Shown piece by piece: positions 1 to 6,969 of a stretch of DNA of 64,000 nucleotides. The notes beneath the pieces were generated by a model. The model was given only the letters and a program-made list of their open reading frames with translations. It did no database searches and was not told the DNA's origin. Each line of letters starts with the position of its first letter. Position 1 is the stretch's first letter. The stretch is taken from the NCBI RefSeq assembly GCF_018275325.1, contig NZ_JAGVQR010000001.1, positions 1,488,001 to 1,552,000 on the forward strand, in the 5' to 3' direction. The translations under genes and the position numbers were made by a program. The stretch is from Nocardioides palaemonis. GTDB taxonomy: Bacteria > Actinomycetota > Actinomycetes > Propionibacteriales > Nocardioidaceae.

Positions 1-54
1 CGCGGCGCGACACGCCGGGACCCGCTGTCGGTGGGCCCTGCCACCTTTGCGGGC

Positions 55-261
55 ATGACGACACGGATCGATTGCGACACCTGCGTGGTGCGCGGACTGC
101 ACTGCCACGACTGCGTGGTGAGCGTCCTGCTCGGGCCGCCGCCCGAGCTGACGGTCGACGACGACGAGATGGCGGCGCTCGACGCGCTCGCCTCGGGCGG
201 GCTGGTGCCGCCGCTGCGCCTGGTCGACCCCCGGAACGGGCCGGTCATCGAGTCGGCGTGA
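55..261 (+). CDS. Small Cys-rich conserved protein (CxxC-x6-CxxC)
   Basis: 68 residues. Two CxxC pairs near the N terminus (Cys7/Cys10 and Cys17/Cys20) followed by a conserved-looking hydrophobic stretch and an acidic middle; four closely spaced cysteines suggest a small zinc knuckle, but no function is known to me. An in-frame GTG lies 24 bases upstream (position 31); ATG at 55 is preferred because it begins right before the Cys motif. It sits upstream of the riboswitch-controlled NlpC/P60 gene with its own 300-base gap, so it is probably a separate transcript. I recall similar short proteins next to NlpC/P60 genes in other actinobacteria; this is memory, not a search. Confidence 0.7.
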   Translation: MTTRIDCDTCVVRGLHCHDCVVSVLLGPPPELTVDDDEMAALDALASGGLVPPLRLVDPRNGPVIESA

Positions 262-300
262 GGCCGGACGAGGGACGGAGGTCCCGAAGTGCGGAGAAGA

Positions 301-330
301 TTGGCGAGGCGCGGCACCGCCGTCTAGGCT
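301..330 (+). promoter_or_regulatory. Possible promoter of the riboswitch-NlpC/P60 transcript
   Basis: TTGGCG at 301-306 and TAGGCT at 325-330 are separated by 18 bases and lie about 50 bases before the start of the aptamer, which is the expected place for the promoter of the leader. The hexamers match the housekeeping consensus only partly; this is an inference from spacing and position. Confidence 0.35.
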
Positions 331-380
331 GTCGCCCGACGTCCGTGACAGTGGGTCACCCGGCTCGCGCGGGCGTCGCG

Positions 381-555
381 CCGAGTCGTCGCACCACGCC
401 CCCGCACCACTGTGGTCGACGAGCCGGGGAACCACACTTCCCCCTGGGGTGAATCCCCTGCGAGGCGTGTCGCGCGAGCGGCACGAGGAGCAGGGGTAGG
501 ACAGTCGTGCCGAACCCGTCAGCTCACCCGGTAGGCGTACGACACCCGAGGAGTT
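381..555 (+). ncRNA. c-di-AMP riboswitch (ydaO/yuaA class)
   Basis: The conserved core blocks of this riboswitch class occur in order: a GGGGAACCA-type block at about 426-434, GGGGTGAATCCCC at 446-458, a GGGGTAGGA block at 492-500, and CCGAACCCGTCAGCT followed by GGTAGGCGT at 510-538. The outer limits are approximate. In actinobacteria this class binds cyclic di-AMP and typically shuts off genes for cell-wall hydrolases of the NlpC/P60 or Rpf type, which matches the gene that follows. The likely ribosome-binding GAGGAG at about 548-553 lies just 3' of the aptamer, so ligand binding could block translation; that mode is inferred. Confidence 0.9.
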
Positions 556-564
556 CACCCGCTC

Positions 565-1554
565 GTGGCTCACCCCCGCAAGCGAGCTGGCGCGACCGCA
601 CTTGGTCTCACCGCGATCGCTGCCATCGCCTTCGTGCCTGCAACGCCCGCCCAGGCAGACCCCGACATCAAGACCGTCAAGGCTCGCGTCGACCGCCTCT
701 ACCACGAGGCCGAGGCCGCGCAGGAGCGGCTGCACGACGCCCGGCTCGACCTCGCCGACCTGCGCCAGGACCTCGCCGGCCTCAAGGCCGACCAGGCCCG
801 GCAGGACGAGCGGCTCGACGCCGTGCGCGACCAGGTCTCCGACGCCGTCGTGCGCCAGCTCGAGGGTGAGGGCATCTCCACCGTCGGCCAGGTCGTCGTC
901 TCCGAGGACCCGGGCTCGTTCCTCGACACCCTCTCCACGATGTCGTCGTTCAACGACCTGCAGTCCTCGCTGCTGTCCGACTACGACACCGAGCTGCAGG
1001 CCCTGGCGATCCGCCAGGAGGCCACCGACGACCGTGCCGACGAGATCGCCGACCTCACCGAGCAGCTGAGCTCGGAGAAGAGGACGGTCGACGACAAGCT
1101 GGCCGAGGCCAAGGACCTGCTCGCCGACCTCGAGGCGAAGGAGCGCGAGCGGCTGCTCGCCTCCCGCAGCGGGGTCTCCCGGATGCCGAGCTCGGTGCCC
1201 GCGTCGGGCCGCGCGGCCGCGGCCATCCAGTACGCGATGGCCCAGGTCGGGGACGCCTACGTCTACGGCGCGGCAGGCGAGAGCGCCTTCGACTGCAGCG
1301 GCCTGACCATGCGCGCCTGGGCCCAGGCCGGCGTGTCGCTGCCGCACTCGTCGTCGGCCCAGTACGGCTCCGGCCCGCACGTCGCCGCGAGCGACCTGCA
1401 GCCCGGCGACCTCGTCTTCTACTACAGCCCGATCAGCCACGTCGGCATGTACATCGGCAACGGCATGATCGTGCACGCCGCCAACCCCGGCGCGGGCGTC
1501 ACGGTCTCGGGTCTCTACTCGATGCCGTACGTCGGCGCGGTCCGCCCTGGCTGA
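565..1554 (+). CDS. Secreted coiled-coil NlpC/P60 peptidoglycan hydrolase
   Basis: 329 residues, GTG start. Residues 1-31 form a signal peptide ending in AQA. Residues about 33-195 are a long alpha-helical coiled coil. Residues 214-329 are an NlpC/P60 cysteine peptidase domain with the catalytic Cys244 in FDCSG and His292 in SHVGMYIG. Such enzymes cut the D-iGlu to meso-diaminopimelate bond in peptide stems outside the membrane; the coiled coil resembles RipA-type regulators. It is the only gene directly behind the c-di-AMP riboswitch. Position and architecture match M. tuberculosis Rv2190c as I recall it. A strong inverted repeat follows the stop codon. Confidence 0.92.
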   Translation: MAHPRKRAGATALGLTAIAAIAFVPATPAQADPDIKTVKARVDRLYHEAEAAQERLHDARLDLADLRQDLAGLKADQARQDERLDAVRDQVSDAVVRQLEGEGISTVGQVVVSEDPGSFLDTLSTMSSFNDLQSSLLSDYDTELQALAIRQEATDDRADEIADLTEQLSSEKRTVDDKLAEAKDLLADLEAKERERLLASRSGVSRMPSSVPASGRAAAAIQYAMAQVGDAYVYGAAGESAFDCSGLTMRAWAQAGVSLPHSSSAQYGSGPHVAASDLQPGDLVFYYSPISHVGMYIGNGMIVHAANPGAGVTVSGLYSMPYVGAVRPG

Positions 1555-1567
1555 CCTGCAGACCTCG

Positions 1568-1603
1568 AAGGCCGGCCGCCCACGCCTGTGGGTGGCCGGC
1601 CTT
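1568..1603 (+). terminator. 16-bp-stem inverted repeat, probable terminator
   Basis: Arms 1568-1583 and 1588-1603 pair over 16 bases with one G-T wobble and a 4-base loop, followed by TCG rather than a long T run. It sits 14 bases after the hydrolase stop codon. Oddly, the GTG start assigned to the next gene lies inside the right arm (1592), so the hairpin may also limit translation of that gene. Confidence 0.65.
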
Positions 1604-2812
1604 TCGTCGTGCGTGCTCCTGGCCGGTCTCGGGGCCGGTGCGGTGGTGCTCGGCCGAGACGGGCGCCACGACGTCCGCCCGGGGACGGTGGAGGCTCCCC
1701 GCGCCAGCCCGGCGGCGGCAGCGGCTGCGCTCGCCGACGTCGCGGCGGCCCTGCGCGACCGGGACACCGGTGCGCTCGTCGCGCTCGCGCCACCGGACGA
1801 CGAGGCAGCACGCACCGCGCTCGAGGGTGTGGGACGCAACGTCCGCTCGCTCGCGGTCCGCGACGTCGCTGTGCGCTACGTCGACCAGGCCGGCACGGTG
1901 GCCGCCGACGGCTCCTGGACCGCGGTCGCCGAGGTGGACTGGCGCCTCGGCGACCAGGACGCCGCGACGTCGACGGCGGAGGTGCTGGTCGGCCTCGTGC
2001 CCGACGGGGCAGGCCTCGCCGTCTCCGGGTTCCTGGCGCCCGCGGGGGACCGGACGGCGCGGCTCCCGCTGTGGCTGCGCGGCCGGCTCTCCGTGGCCCG
2101 GTCCGGACGCGTCCTCGTGCTGGCCGACGGACCGCAGCGGGTGGCCGACACCGTCGCCCGTCGGGCCACCGTCGGCATCGGCGTGGTGCGGCGGGTGCTG
2201 CCGGACTGGACGGGCCCCGTCGTGGTCGAGGTGCCGGCGACGGCCGCCGACCTCGACGAGGCGCTCGGCGCCGCCCCCGGCACCTATGCCGGCATCGCGG
2301 CCGTGACCACCGCCGCCGGCAGCGGGACGGACGCGACAGCCCCGGTGCACGTCTTCGTCAACCCCGAGGTCACCTCGGGCCTGCGACGCGCCGGCGCCCA
2401 GGTCGTGATGAGCCACGAGCTGGTGCACGTGGCCACCGACGCGACCCGCACCCCGATGGAGACCTGGCTGCTGGAGGGCTTTGCCGACTGGGTCGCGCTG
2501 CGCGACGTGGACCTGCCGGACTCGACGACCCTGGGGCGTGCGATCCGCTCGGCGCGCGCCGACGGGGTGCCGGACCGGCTGCCGGCGGCGGCGGACTTCG
2601 ACCCGCGGGCGAACGACCTCCAGGCACGCTACGAGCAGGCCTGGCTCGCGTGCCGCGTCGTGGCCGACGCGCTGGGGGAGCAGGGGCTCGTGCGGCTCTA
2701 CGACGCCGCAGCAGGGGGCGAGCCGGTCGACCGGGCCCTGGCGCGCGCCGGGCTGCCGCTGCCGCGCCTCACCGCGCTCTGGCGCTCGGCGCTCGCCGAC
2801 CTGGCCGGCTGA
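1592..2812 (+). CDS. Membrane-anchored gluzincin-type metallopeptidase-like protein
   Basis: 406 residues from GTG at 1592. The N terminus is a single hydrophobic segment (about residues 4-20) with no clear cleavage site, so the protein is probably anchored outside the membrane. Residues 275-279 are HELVH, a zinc-binding HExxH, with the candidate third ligand Glu295 in LLEGFADW, as in M1/M48-like gluzincins and 'peptidase MA-like' proteins. The middle (about 40-200) resembles an extracellular NTF2/beta domain but is not recognised. Substrate unknown. The frame stays open upstream into the previous gene, and only non-standard CTG codons lie there, so the true start is uncertain. Confidence 0.75.
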   Translation: MAGLSSCVLLAGLGAGAVVLGRDGRHDVRPGTVEAPRASPAAAAAALADVAAALRDRDTGALVALAPPDDEAARTALEGVGRNVRSLAVRDVAVRYVDQAGTVAADGSWTAVAEVDWRLGDQDAATSTAEVLVGLVPDGAGLAVSGFLAPAGDRTARLPLWLRGRLSVARSGRVLVLADGPQRVADTVARRATVGIGVVRRVLPDWTGPVVVEVPATAADLDEALGAAPGTYAGIAAVTTAAGSGTDATAPVHVFVNPEVTSGLRRAGAQVVMSHELVHVATDATRTPMETWLLEGFADWVALRDVDLPDSTTLGRAIRSARADGVPDRLPAAADFDPRANDLQARYEQAWLACRVVADALGEQGLVRLYDAAAGGEPVDRALARAGLPLPRLTALWRSALADLAG

Positions 2813-2863
2813 TCCGGGCGGGTCTGCCGGCAGGCGGGTCGGCGGCGGGTCCGGGCAGCACGA

Positions 2864-2892
2864 AGGCCGGCACCGCGGGGCGGTGCCGGCCT
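2864..2892. terminator. Bidirectional terminator between convergent genes
   Basis: Perfect 12-bp stem (2864-2875 with 2881-2892) and a 5-base loop, placed between the metallopeptidase-like gene on the plus strand and the last Flp pilin gene on the minus strand. Position and stem strength suggest it ends both transcripts; no strong T run is present on either side. Confidence 0.65.
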
Positions 2893-2917
2893 GCGAGGGC
2901 GATCAGGTGGCTGGTGC

Positions 2918-3109
2918 TCAGACCTTGCTGCCAGCGCTGTTGAACAGGCTCTTGAGGTTGCCTCCGAGCAGGGTGACGGCGCCGATGATGACGATGGCGA
3001 TCAGCGCGACCATCAGGCCGTACTCGACCGCGGTGGCGCCGCGCTCGTCGCGCCTGGCGCGGACGTCGTGGGCGAGCGCGATGAGCTGGACGTACAGGGT
3101 GTCGAGCAT
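2918..3109 (-). CDS. Flp family type IVb pilin (third of three)
   Basis: 63 residues. A short charged leader ends in RDERG, followed by ATAVEYGLM and a hydrophobic helix: the classic Flp prepilin pattern, with cleavage after Gly and Glu at +5, Tyr at +6. Mature Flp pilins polymerise into adhesive fibres exported by the Tad machinery encoded upstream. The mature part is almost identical to that of the pilin at 3455-3646, pointing to recent duplication. Good ribosome-binding site (GGAAGGA). A Flp prepilin peptidase would be needed; none is encoded in this window. Confidence 0.93.
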   Translation of the reverse strand: MLDTLYVQLIALAHDVRARRDERGATAVEYGLMVALIAIVIIGAVTLLGGNLKSLFNSAGSKV

Positions 3110-3159
3110 GCGGGGTCCTTCCGAGGACGGGTGGACGGGCGGACGGTGCGCGTGGACCG

Positions 3160-3360
3160 TCAGCGGCTGAAGACGCTGGCGGGGACCGAGAAGAGCGAGC
3201 TGGCCGAGCGGCCGAAGAGGGAGACGGCGCCGACGATCACCACGGCGATCAGGGCGACCATCAGGCCGTACTCGACGGCGGTGGCGCCGCGCTCGTCGTC
3301 GGTGCGCTCCGGCCGGGTGAGAGCCGCGGTCAGGTGGGCCGCGAGGTGGTGCAGGAACAT
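3160..3360 (-). CDS. Flp family type IVb pilin (second of three)
   Basis: 66 residues from ATG at 3360, chosen over an in-frame start 63 bases upstream because AGAGGTGAACCC precedes it. Leader MFLHHLAAHL..., then TDDERG/ATAVEYGLM with Glu5 and Tyr6, then a hydrophobic helix and a C terminus (FGRSASSLFSV) that differs from the other two copies. The variant tail suggests a minor or specialised pilin subunit rather than a simple copy. A strong hairpin lies between it and the first pilin gene, which could set unequal expression. Confidence 0.92.
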   Translation of the reverse strand: MFLHHLAAHLTAALTRPERTDDERGATAVEYGLMVALIAVVIVGAVSLFGRSASSLFSVPASVFSR

Positions 3361-3396
3361 GGGTTCACCTCTGGGGGGTGCCGGGTGGAATGCGAA

Positions 3397-3430
3397 GGGG
3401 CCGGCGCCGTGGAGACACGGCACCGGCCCC
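3397..3430 (-). terminator. Hairpin between first and second pilin genes
   Basis: Fifteen-base arms (3397-3411 and 3416-3430) with a GAGA/TCTC loop and a single wobble, located 24 bases after the stop of the first pilin gene. No long T run follows on the minus strand (TTCGCATTCC). It probably acts as a partial terminator or as a 3' stabilising stem, giving more transcript of the first pilin than of the other two. Function inferred. Confidence 0.6.
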
Positions 3431-3454
3431 AGAGTCCGCAGGGATGCGGATCGG

Positions 3455-3646
3455 TCAGACGCTGCTGGCGGCGCTGTTGAAGAGGCTCTTCAGGTTGCCG
3501 CCCAGGAGGGTGACGGCGCCGATGATCACGATGGCGATCAGGGCGACCATCAGGCCGTACTCGACGGCGGTGGCGCCGCGCTCGTCGCGCTTGGCCTTGA
3601 TGTCGTTGACGAGCATGATCGTCATGAACTGCAGCTTCTCAATCAT
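3455..3646 (-). CDS. Flp family type IVb pilin (first, probably major)
   Basis: 63 residues; leader MIEKLQFMTIMLVNDIKAK then RDERG/ATAVEYGLM, the Flp prepilin processing motif with Glu at +5 and Tyr at +6, and a single hydrophobic helix. AAGGGGAACACC in front of ATG is a very good ribosome-binding site. It is the promoter-proximal copy of three pilin genes, after a 176-base gap from the response-regulator gene, and is followed by a strong hairpin, so it is the best candidate for the major pilin. Confidence 0.94.
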   Translation of the reverse strand: MIEKLQFMTIMLVNDIKAKRDERGATAVEYGLMVALIAIVIIGAVTLLGGNLKSLFNSAASSV

Positions 3647-3762
3647 GGTGTTCCCCTTGGAAGTAAGTCGTGTGCGATGAGTCCCGAGCCCACGAGGACC
3701 CGTCGGGGATTACTCTCCTCCGATCCGCGTCCCGTCGAATCGGGTGAACGGCCGCACCTGCG

Positions 3763-3778
3763 TAGTCCGTTGGGACTA
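3763..3778. promoter_or_regulatory. Palindrome TAGTCC-N4-GGACTA upstream of the pilin genes
   Basis: A perfect interrupted palindrome in the 176-base gap between the response-regulator stop codon and the first pilin start, about 117 bases before that start. The half-site TAGTCC recurs in a doubled palindrome upstream of the cpaB-type gene at the other end of the Tad locus. It could be the site for the LuxR-type regulator encoded next door; this is inference. Confidence 0.4.
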
Positions 3779-3822
3779 TCTGCGGACCACCCGCGGTGGC
3801 GCGGTGCCTGGGCCGTCCGGGG

Positions 3823-4476
3823 TCACCGGGTCAGGTGGCCCGACGCCACCCCGTCGAGCAGGCCCATCCGCATGGCTGTGACGAGTGCCTGGGCGCGGTT
3901 CGCGGCGCCCAGCTTCTGGTAGATGTGGGTGATGTGGGTCTTCGCGGTCGACTCGCTGAGGTAGAGCCGGCCGGCGATGTCGCTGGTGCCCAGGCCCTCG
4001 GCGAGGAGCCCGAGGACCTCCTCCTCGCGGCTGGAGAGACGGGGTGCCGCGGGCGCGGTCGCGCGCCGCATCATCGCCGCGCTGAGGCCGGCGCACAGGA
4101 ACGTCCGGGGCGCGACGGCGGCGTGCTTGGCGGCGCTCACCACCTCGGACGACTTGCTGTCCTTGCCGACGAACGCCGACGCGCCGGCCTCCATCGCGGC
4201 GAAGATCTGGTCGTCGCCGGCGTGCATCGTGAGCACCACGACGCCCACCGTGTCGCTCTCGGCCCGCACCGCGCGGACGATCTCGAGCCCCTGGCCGTCC
4301 GGCAGCTGGAGGTCGGTCACCACGACGTCGGGGCGCAGGTCGCGGAACACCGCGAGCCCCTCGTGGACGCTGCCCGCCTGGCCGACGACGTGCATGGCGT
4401 CGTCGCGCTCGAACGCGCGCGCCAGTCCCTGTCGGATCAGCTCGTGGTCGTCGACCAGCATGACGGACGTGTTCAT
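3823..4476 (-). CDS. LuxR/NarL-family response regulator of the Tad locus
   Basis: 217 residues. Receiver domain at residues 4-120 with acidic pocket Asp9-Asp10, phospho-acceptor Asp55 (VVVTD) and Lys near 107 (VGKD); LuxR-type helix-turn-helix at about 150-210 (LSSREEEVLGLLAEG). ATG at 4476 is chosen because the receiver fold begins there and it overlaps the stop of the sensor kinase by four bases (ATGA), so the pair is translationally coupled. It presumably controls the pilin or Tad promoters; the shared palindromes at 3763 and 12545 are candidate targets. Confidence 0.93.
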   Translation of the reverse strand: MNTSVMLVDDHELIRQGLARAFERDDAMHVVGQAGSVHEGLAVFRDLRPDVVVTDLQLPDGQGLEIVRAVRAESDTVGVVVLTMHAGDDQIFAAMEAGASAFVGKDSKSSEVVSAAKHAAVAPRTFLCAGLSAAMMRRATAPAAPRLSSREEEVLGLLAEGLGTSDIAGRLYLSESTAKTHITHIYQKLGAANRAQALVTAMRMGLLDGVASGHLTR

Positions 4477-6038
4477 GGGCGGAGGCTCCCCTCTCGGGAC
4501 GTGACTGCGTGGTGCTGGGTGGTCAGGTGGACGCGGGTGCCCCCGCCGTCGCGGTCGCCGACCTCGAGGGTGGCCCCGATGCCGGCCGCGCGCTCGGCCA
4601 TGGTCTGCAGGCCCCAGTGGAGGTCGCGCGGCGCGGCGTTGCCGACGCCGTCGTCCTCGATGCACAGGTCGAGGGCCACACCGTCGGTGCGGAACGACAC
4701 CCAGAGGTTCCGGGCGTCCGCGTGCCGCCGCACGTTGCTGATCGCCTCCTGCGCGATGCGCAGCAGCTCGCTCTCGGCGCGCGCGGACAGGGGCTTGCCG
4801 GCCTCGTCGAAGCTCAGGTGGACCTGCAGGTCCGTCCCGCTGCTCAGGTCACGCACGTGGTCGGCCAGGGCGCCGGACAGCCGGTGGTCGCTGAGCTGGT
4901 GGCGCAGGTCGAAGATCGAGTAGCGCAGCTCGCTGACGACGCGGGTGATCTCCTGGCGCAGCGAGGCCGCGAGCTCGCGGGTGAGCGGGTCGTCGGAGAT
5001 CGACTCGATCTCGTCGACGACGTAGCCGAGGGCGACGATCTCCTGGGCGACCCCGTCGTGCATCTCGCGGGCGAGCCTGTTGCGCTCCTCCGACGTCGCC
5101 ATCCGGCGGACCTCGTCGAAGAGCACCGCGGTGTCGATGCGCAGCGCGAAGTTGTCGGTCACCTCGGCGGCCTGCTCGGCGATCTCGTCGTTCCAGCGCA
5201 GCACGCCGGACAGGGCCACGAACCCGAGACCGCCGTCGGTGCCCTGGATGCCCAGCACCCGCACGCCCGGCGACCTCGCCTCCGCGCGCCTGCCGACCTG
5301 CTCGGCGAGGGAGCCGGCGTCACCGTAGGAGGAGACCTGCACCAGGCCCTCCGCAACGGATCCCGTGTAGACCGCGGACGCCGTGGCGCCCGTCCTGCGG
5401 CGCAGGTCCGTCTCGAGGTCGGCGGCGAGCTGGGCGGTGTCGAGGCCGACCTGGTGGCGCCGGGCGAGCCCGTGGAGCTGGGTGACGAGCTGGTGGGCGG
5501 CCCGGTACGGCGCCCGGCGCGCGTCCTCGTCACGGATCGAGCGCGACTGCCAGCTCGCCAGCAGGCCGGCGCCGAGCCCGGTCAGCACCCACGGGGCGGC
5601 GGCGATGAGCTCGGGCCGGGGGTCGGGGGTGGACGACCCGGCCACCGAGGCGAGCAGGCCGAGACCGCCCACGAACGCGGTGTTGACGACCGTCACGACG
5701 CCGTGCCGCACGCCGGCCACCACCGGCGGGACGGCGAGGTAGGCGTACAGCCCGGGCGAGGCACCGGCGCTCGCGAGCATGATCGCGGCCAGCAGCATCT
5801 CGGCCAGCGGCACCCACGCGGCGCGTGTCGTCGCACGCGACCAGTCGAGCACGGCGCTGCCGACGGCGACCACCGCCAGCGCCGCCAGCAGCGGCGCGGT
5901 GACGCCGGAGCGCCCGTCCGCCAGCACGATGCCCGAGGCGAGGGACAGGCCGAAGACGCGGATCGCCGTGGTCACCCGCCACGTGTAGAGCGACCCCCCG
6001 TAGGAGGGGGTCACGTCGGTGGCGCTGGAGCTGAACAT
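4473..6038 (-). CDS. Membrane sensor histidine kinase (HisKA_3 type)
   Basis: 521 residues. About five to six transmembrane helices in residues 20-165, a GAF-like middle region (about 195-305), a HisKA_3 dimerisation helix with phospho-acceptor His327 in REMHDGVAQE, and a C-terminal HATPase domain with the N box (EAISNVRRHA) and a DDGVG G1 box. Partner is the response regulator overlapping its 3' end. The gene begins 6 bases after the TadC gene, so the kinase is built into the Tad operon. The sensed signal cannot be read from the sequence. Confidence 0.92.
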   Translation of the reverse strand: MFSSSATDVTPSYGGSLYTWRVTTAIRVFGLSLASGIVLADGRSGVTAPLLAALAVVAVGSAVLDWSRATTRAAWVPLAEMLLAAIMLASAGASPGLYAYLAVPPVVAGVRHGVVTVVNTAFVGGLGLLASVAGSSTPDPRPELIAAAPWVLTGLGAGLLASWQSRSIRDEDARRAPYRAAHQLVTQLHGLARRHQVGLDTAQLAADLETDLRRRTGATASAVYTGSVAEGLVQVSSYGDAGSLAEQVGRRAEARSPGVRVLGIQGTDGGLGFVALSGVLRWNDEIAEQAAEVTDNFALRIDTAVLFDEVRRMATSEERNRLAREMHDGVAQEIVALGYVVDEIESISDDPLTRELAASLRQEITRVVSELRYSIFDLRHQLSDHRLSGALADHVRDLSSGTDLQVHLSFDEAGKPLSARAESELLRIAQEAISNVRRHADARNLWVSFRTDGVALDLCIEDDGVGNAAPRDLHWGLQTMAERAAGIGATLEVGDRDGGGTRVHLTTQHHAVTSREGSLRP

Positions 6039-6044
6039 CAGTCC

Positions 6045-6968
6045 CTATTTGAACGTGTCGGCGATCTGGATGGCGGCCGGACCCATGATCACGAGGAAGA
6101 GGCACGGGAGGATGAACAGCACGAGCGGGATCATCATCCGCACCGGCACCTGCTGGGCCTTCTCCTCGGCCCGCTGGCGGCGCTTCGTGCGCATCTCGCC
6201 GCTCTGGATCCGCAGGACCCGTCCGATCGGGATGCCGAGGCTGTCGGCCTGCACCATCGCCAGGCAGAAGGACTTCAGGTCGTCGAGCGACGTGCGCTCG
6301 GCCATCGCGCGCATCGCGTCGGTCCGGCCGACGCCGATGTTCATCTCCTGCAGCAGGCGGGCGAACTCCGCGGCCAGCGGGCCCTCGGTGTTGCGGGCCA
6401 CGCGGTCGACCGCGGCGTCGAAGCCGAGGCCGGCCTCGACCGAGACCGTCAGGAGGTCGAGGGCGTCGGGCAGCGCGTTGCGCATCAGCTTCTCGCGCTT
6501 CTGCCCGGCGTTGTAGAGCAGCACGTTGGGCAGGACGTAGCCGAACGCGGCCACCAGCACCGTGGCGATCACGACCCGGGGGAACGGCCAGCCCATGCCG
6601 GCGATGTAGAGGAAGCCGAGGCCACCGAACGCGGCCAGGCCGAGGACCTTAAGGCCGATCAGCCGGTTCGCGTCCCAGCCGGGCGGGTTGCCGGCGACGT
6701 TGAGGCGGTACTCCAGCTTGTGGGCGGTGTCGGCGCGCACCAGCTTGCGGCCGGTCCCGACGAGCTGGTCGCCCAGCGGCCCGAGCACGCGCTCGGCGAA
6801 GGGCCGCTCGAGCTCGGTGCGCAGCATGTCGGGGGTGGTCTGGCTCATCGCCTGGATGGCGGCGATCGACCGGGCGACGCCGCGACGTTCCTTGCTGACC
6901 ACGCCGATCATGGCCATGGACAGGACGAGTGCCGAGAAGATCAGCCCGGCTCCGATCCAGAGGATCAC
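6045..6968 (-). CDS. tadC: Tad pilus inner-membrane protein TadC (T2SSF family)
   Basis: 307 residues from GTG at 6968, one base after the stop of the TadB gene and behind GGAGGTG. N-terminal anchor helix, two further helices near 100-145, a type II secretion F domain (PDALDLLTVSVEAGLGFDAA at about 170-190) and a C-terminal hydrophobic helix. TadB and TadC form the inner-membrane platform that the TadA ATPase drives to assemble or export Flp pilin. An in-frame start 45 bases further upstream would overlap the TadB gene and is less likely. Confidence 0.9.
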   Translation of the reverse strand: MILWIGAGLIFSALVLSMAMIGVVSKERRGVARSIAAIQAMSQTTPDMLRTELERPFAERVLGPLGDQLVGTGRKLVRADTAHKLEYRLNVAGNPPGWDANRLIGLKVLGLAAFGGLGFLYIAGMGWPFPRVVIATVLVAAFGYVLPNVLLYNAGQKREKLMRNALPDALDLLTVSVEAGLGFDAAVDRVARNTEGPLAAEFARLLQEMNIGVGRTDAMRAMAERTSLDDLKSFCLAMVQADSLGIPIGRVLRIQSGEMRTKRRQRAEEKAQQVPVRMMIPLVLFILPCLFLVIMGPAAIQIADTFK

Positions 6969-6969
6969 G

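Noticed and set aside
1..54. End of an upstream gene at the window edge
   Set aside because: No open frame with coding character that ends there; only 54 bases are available.
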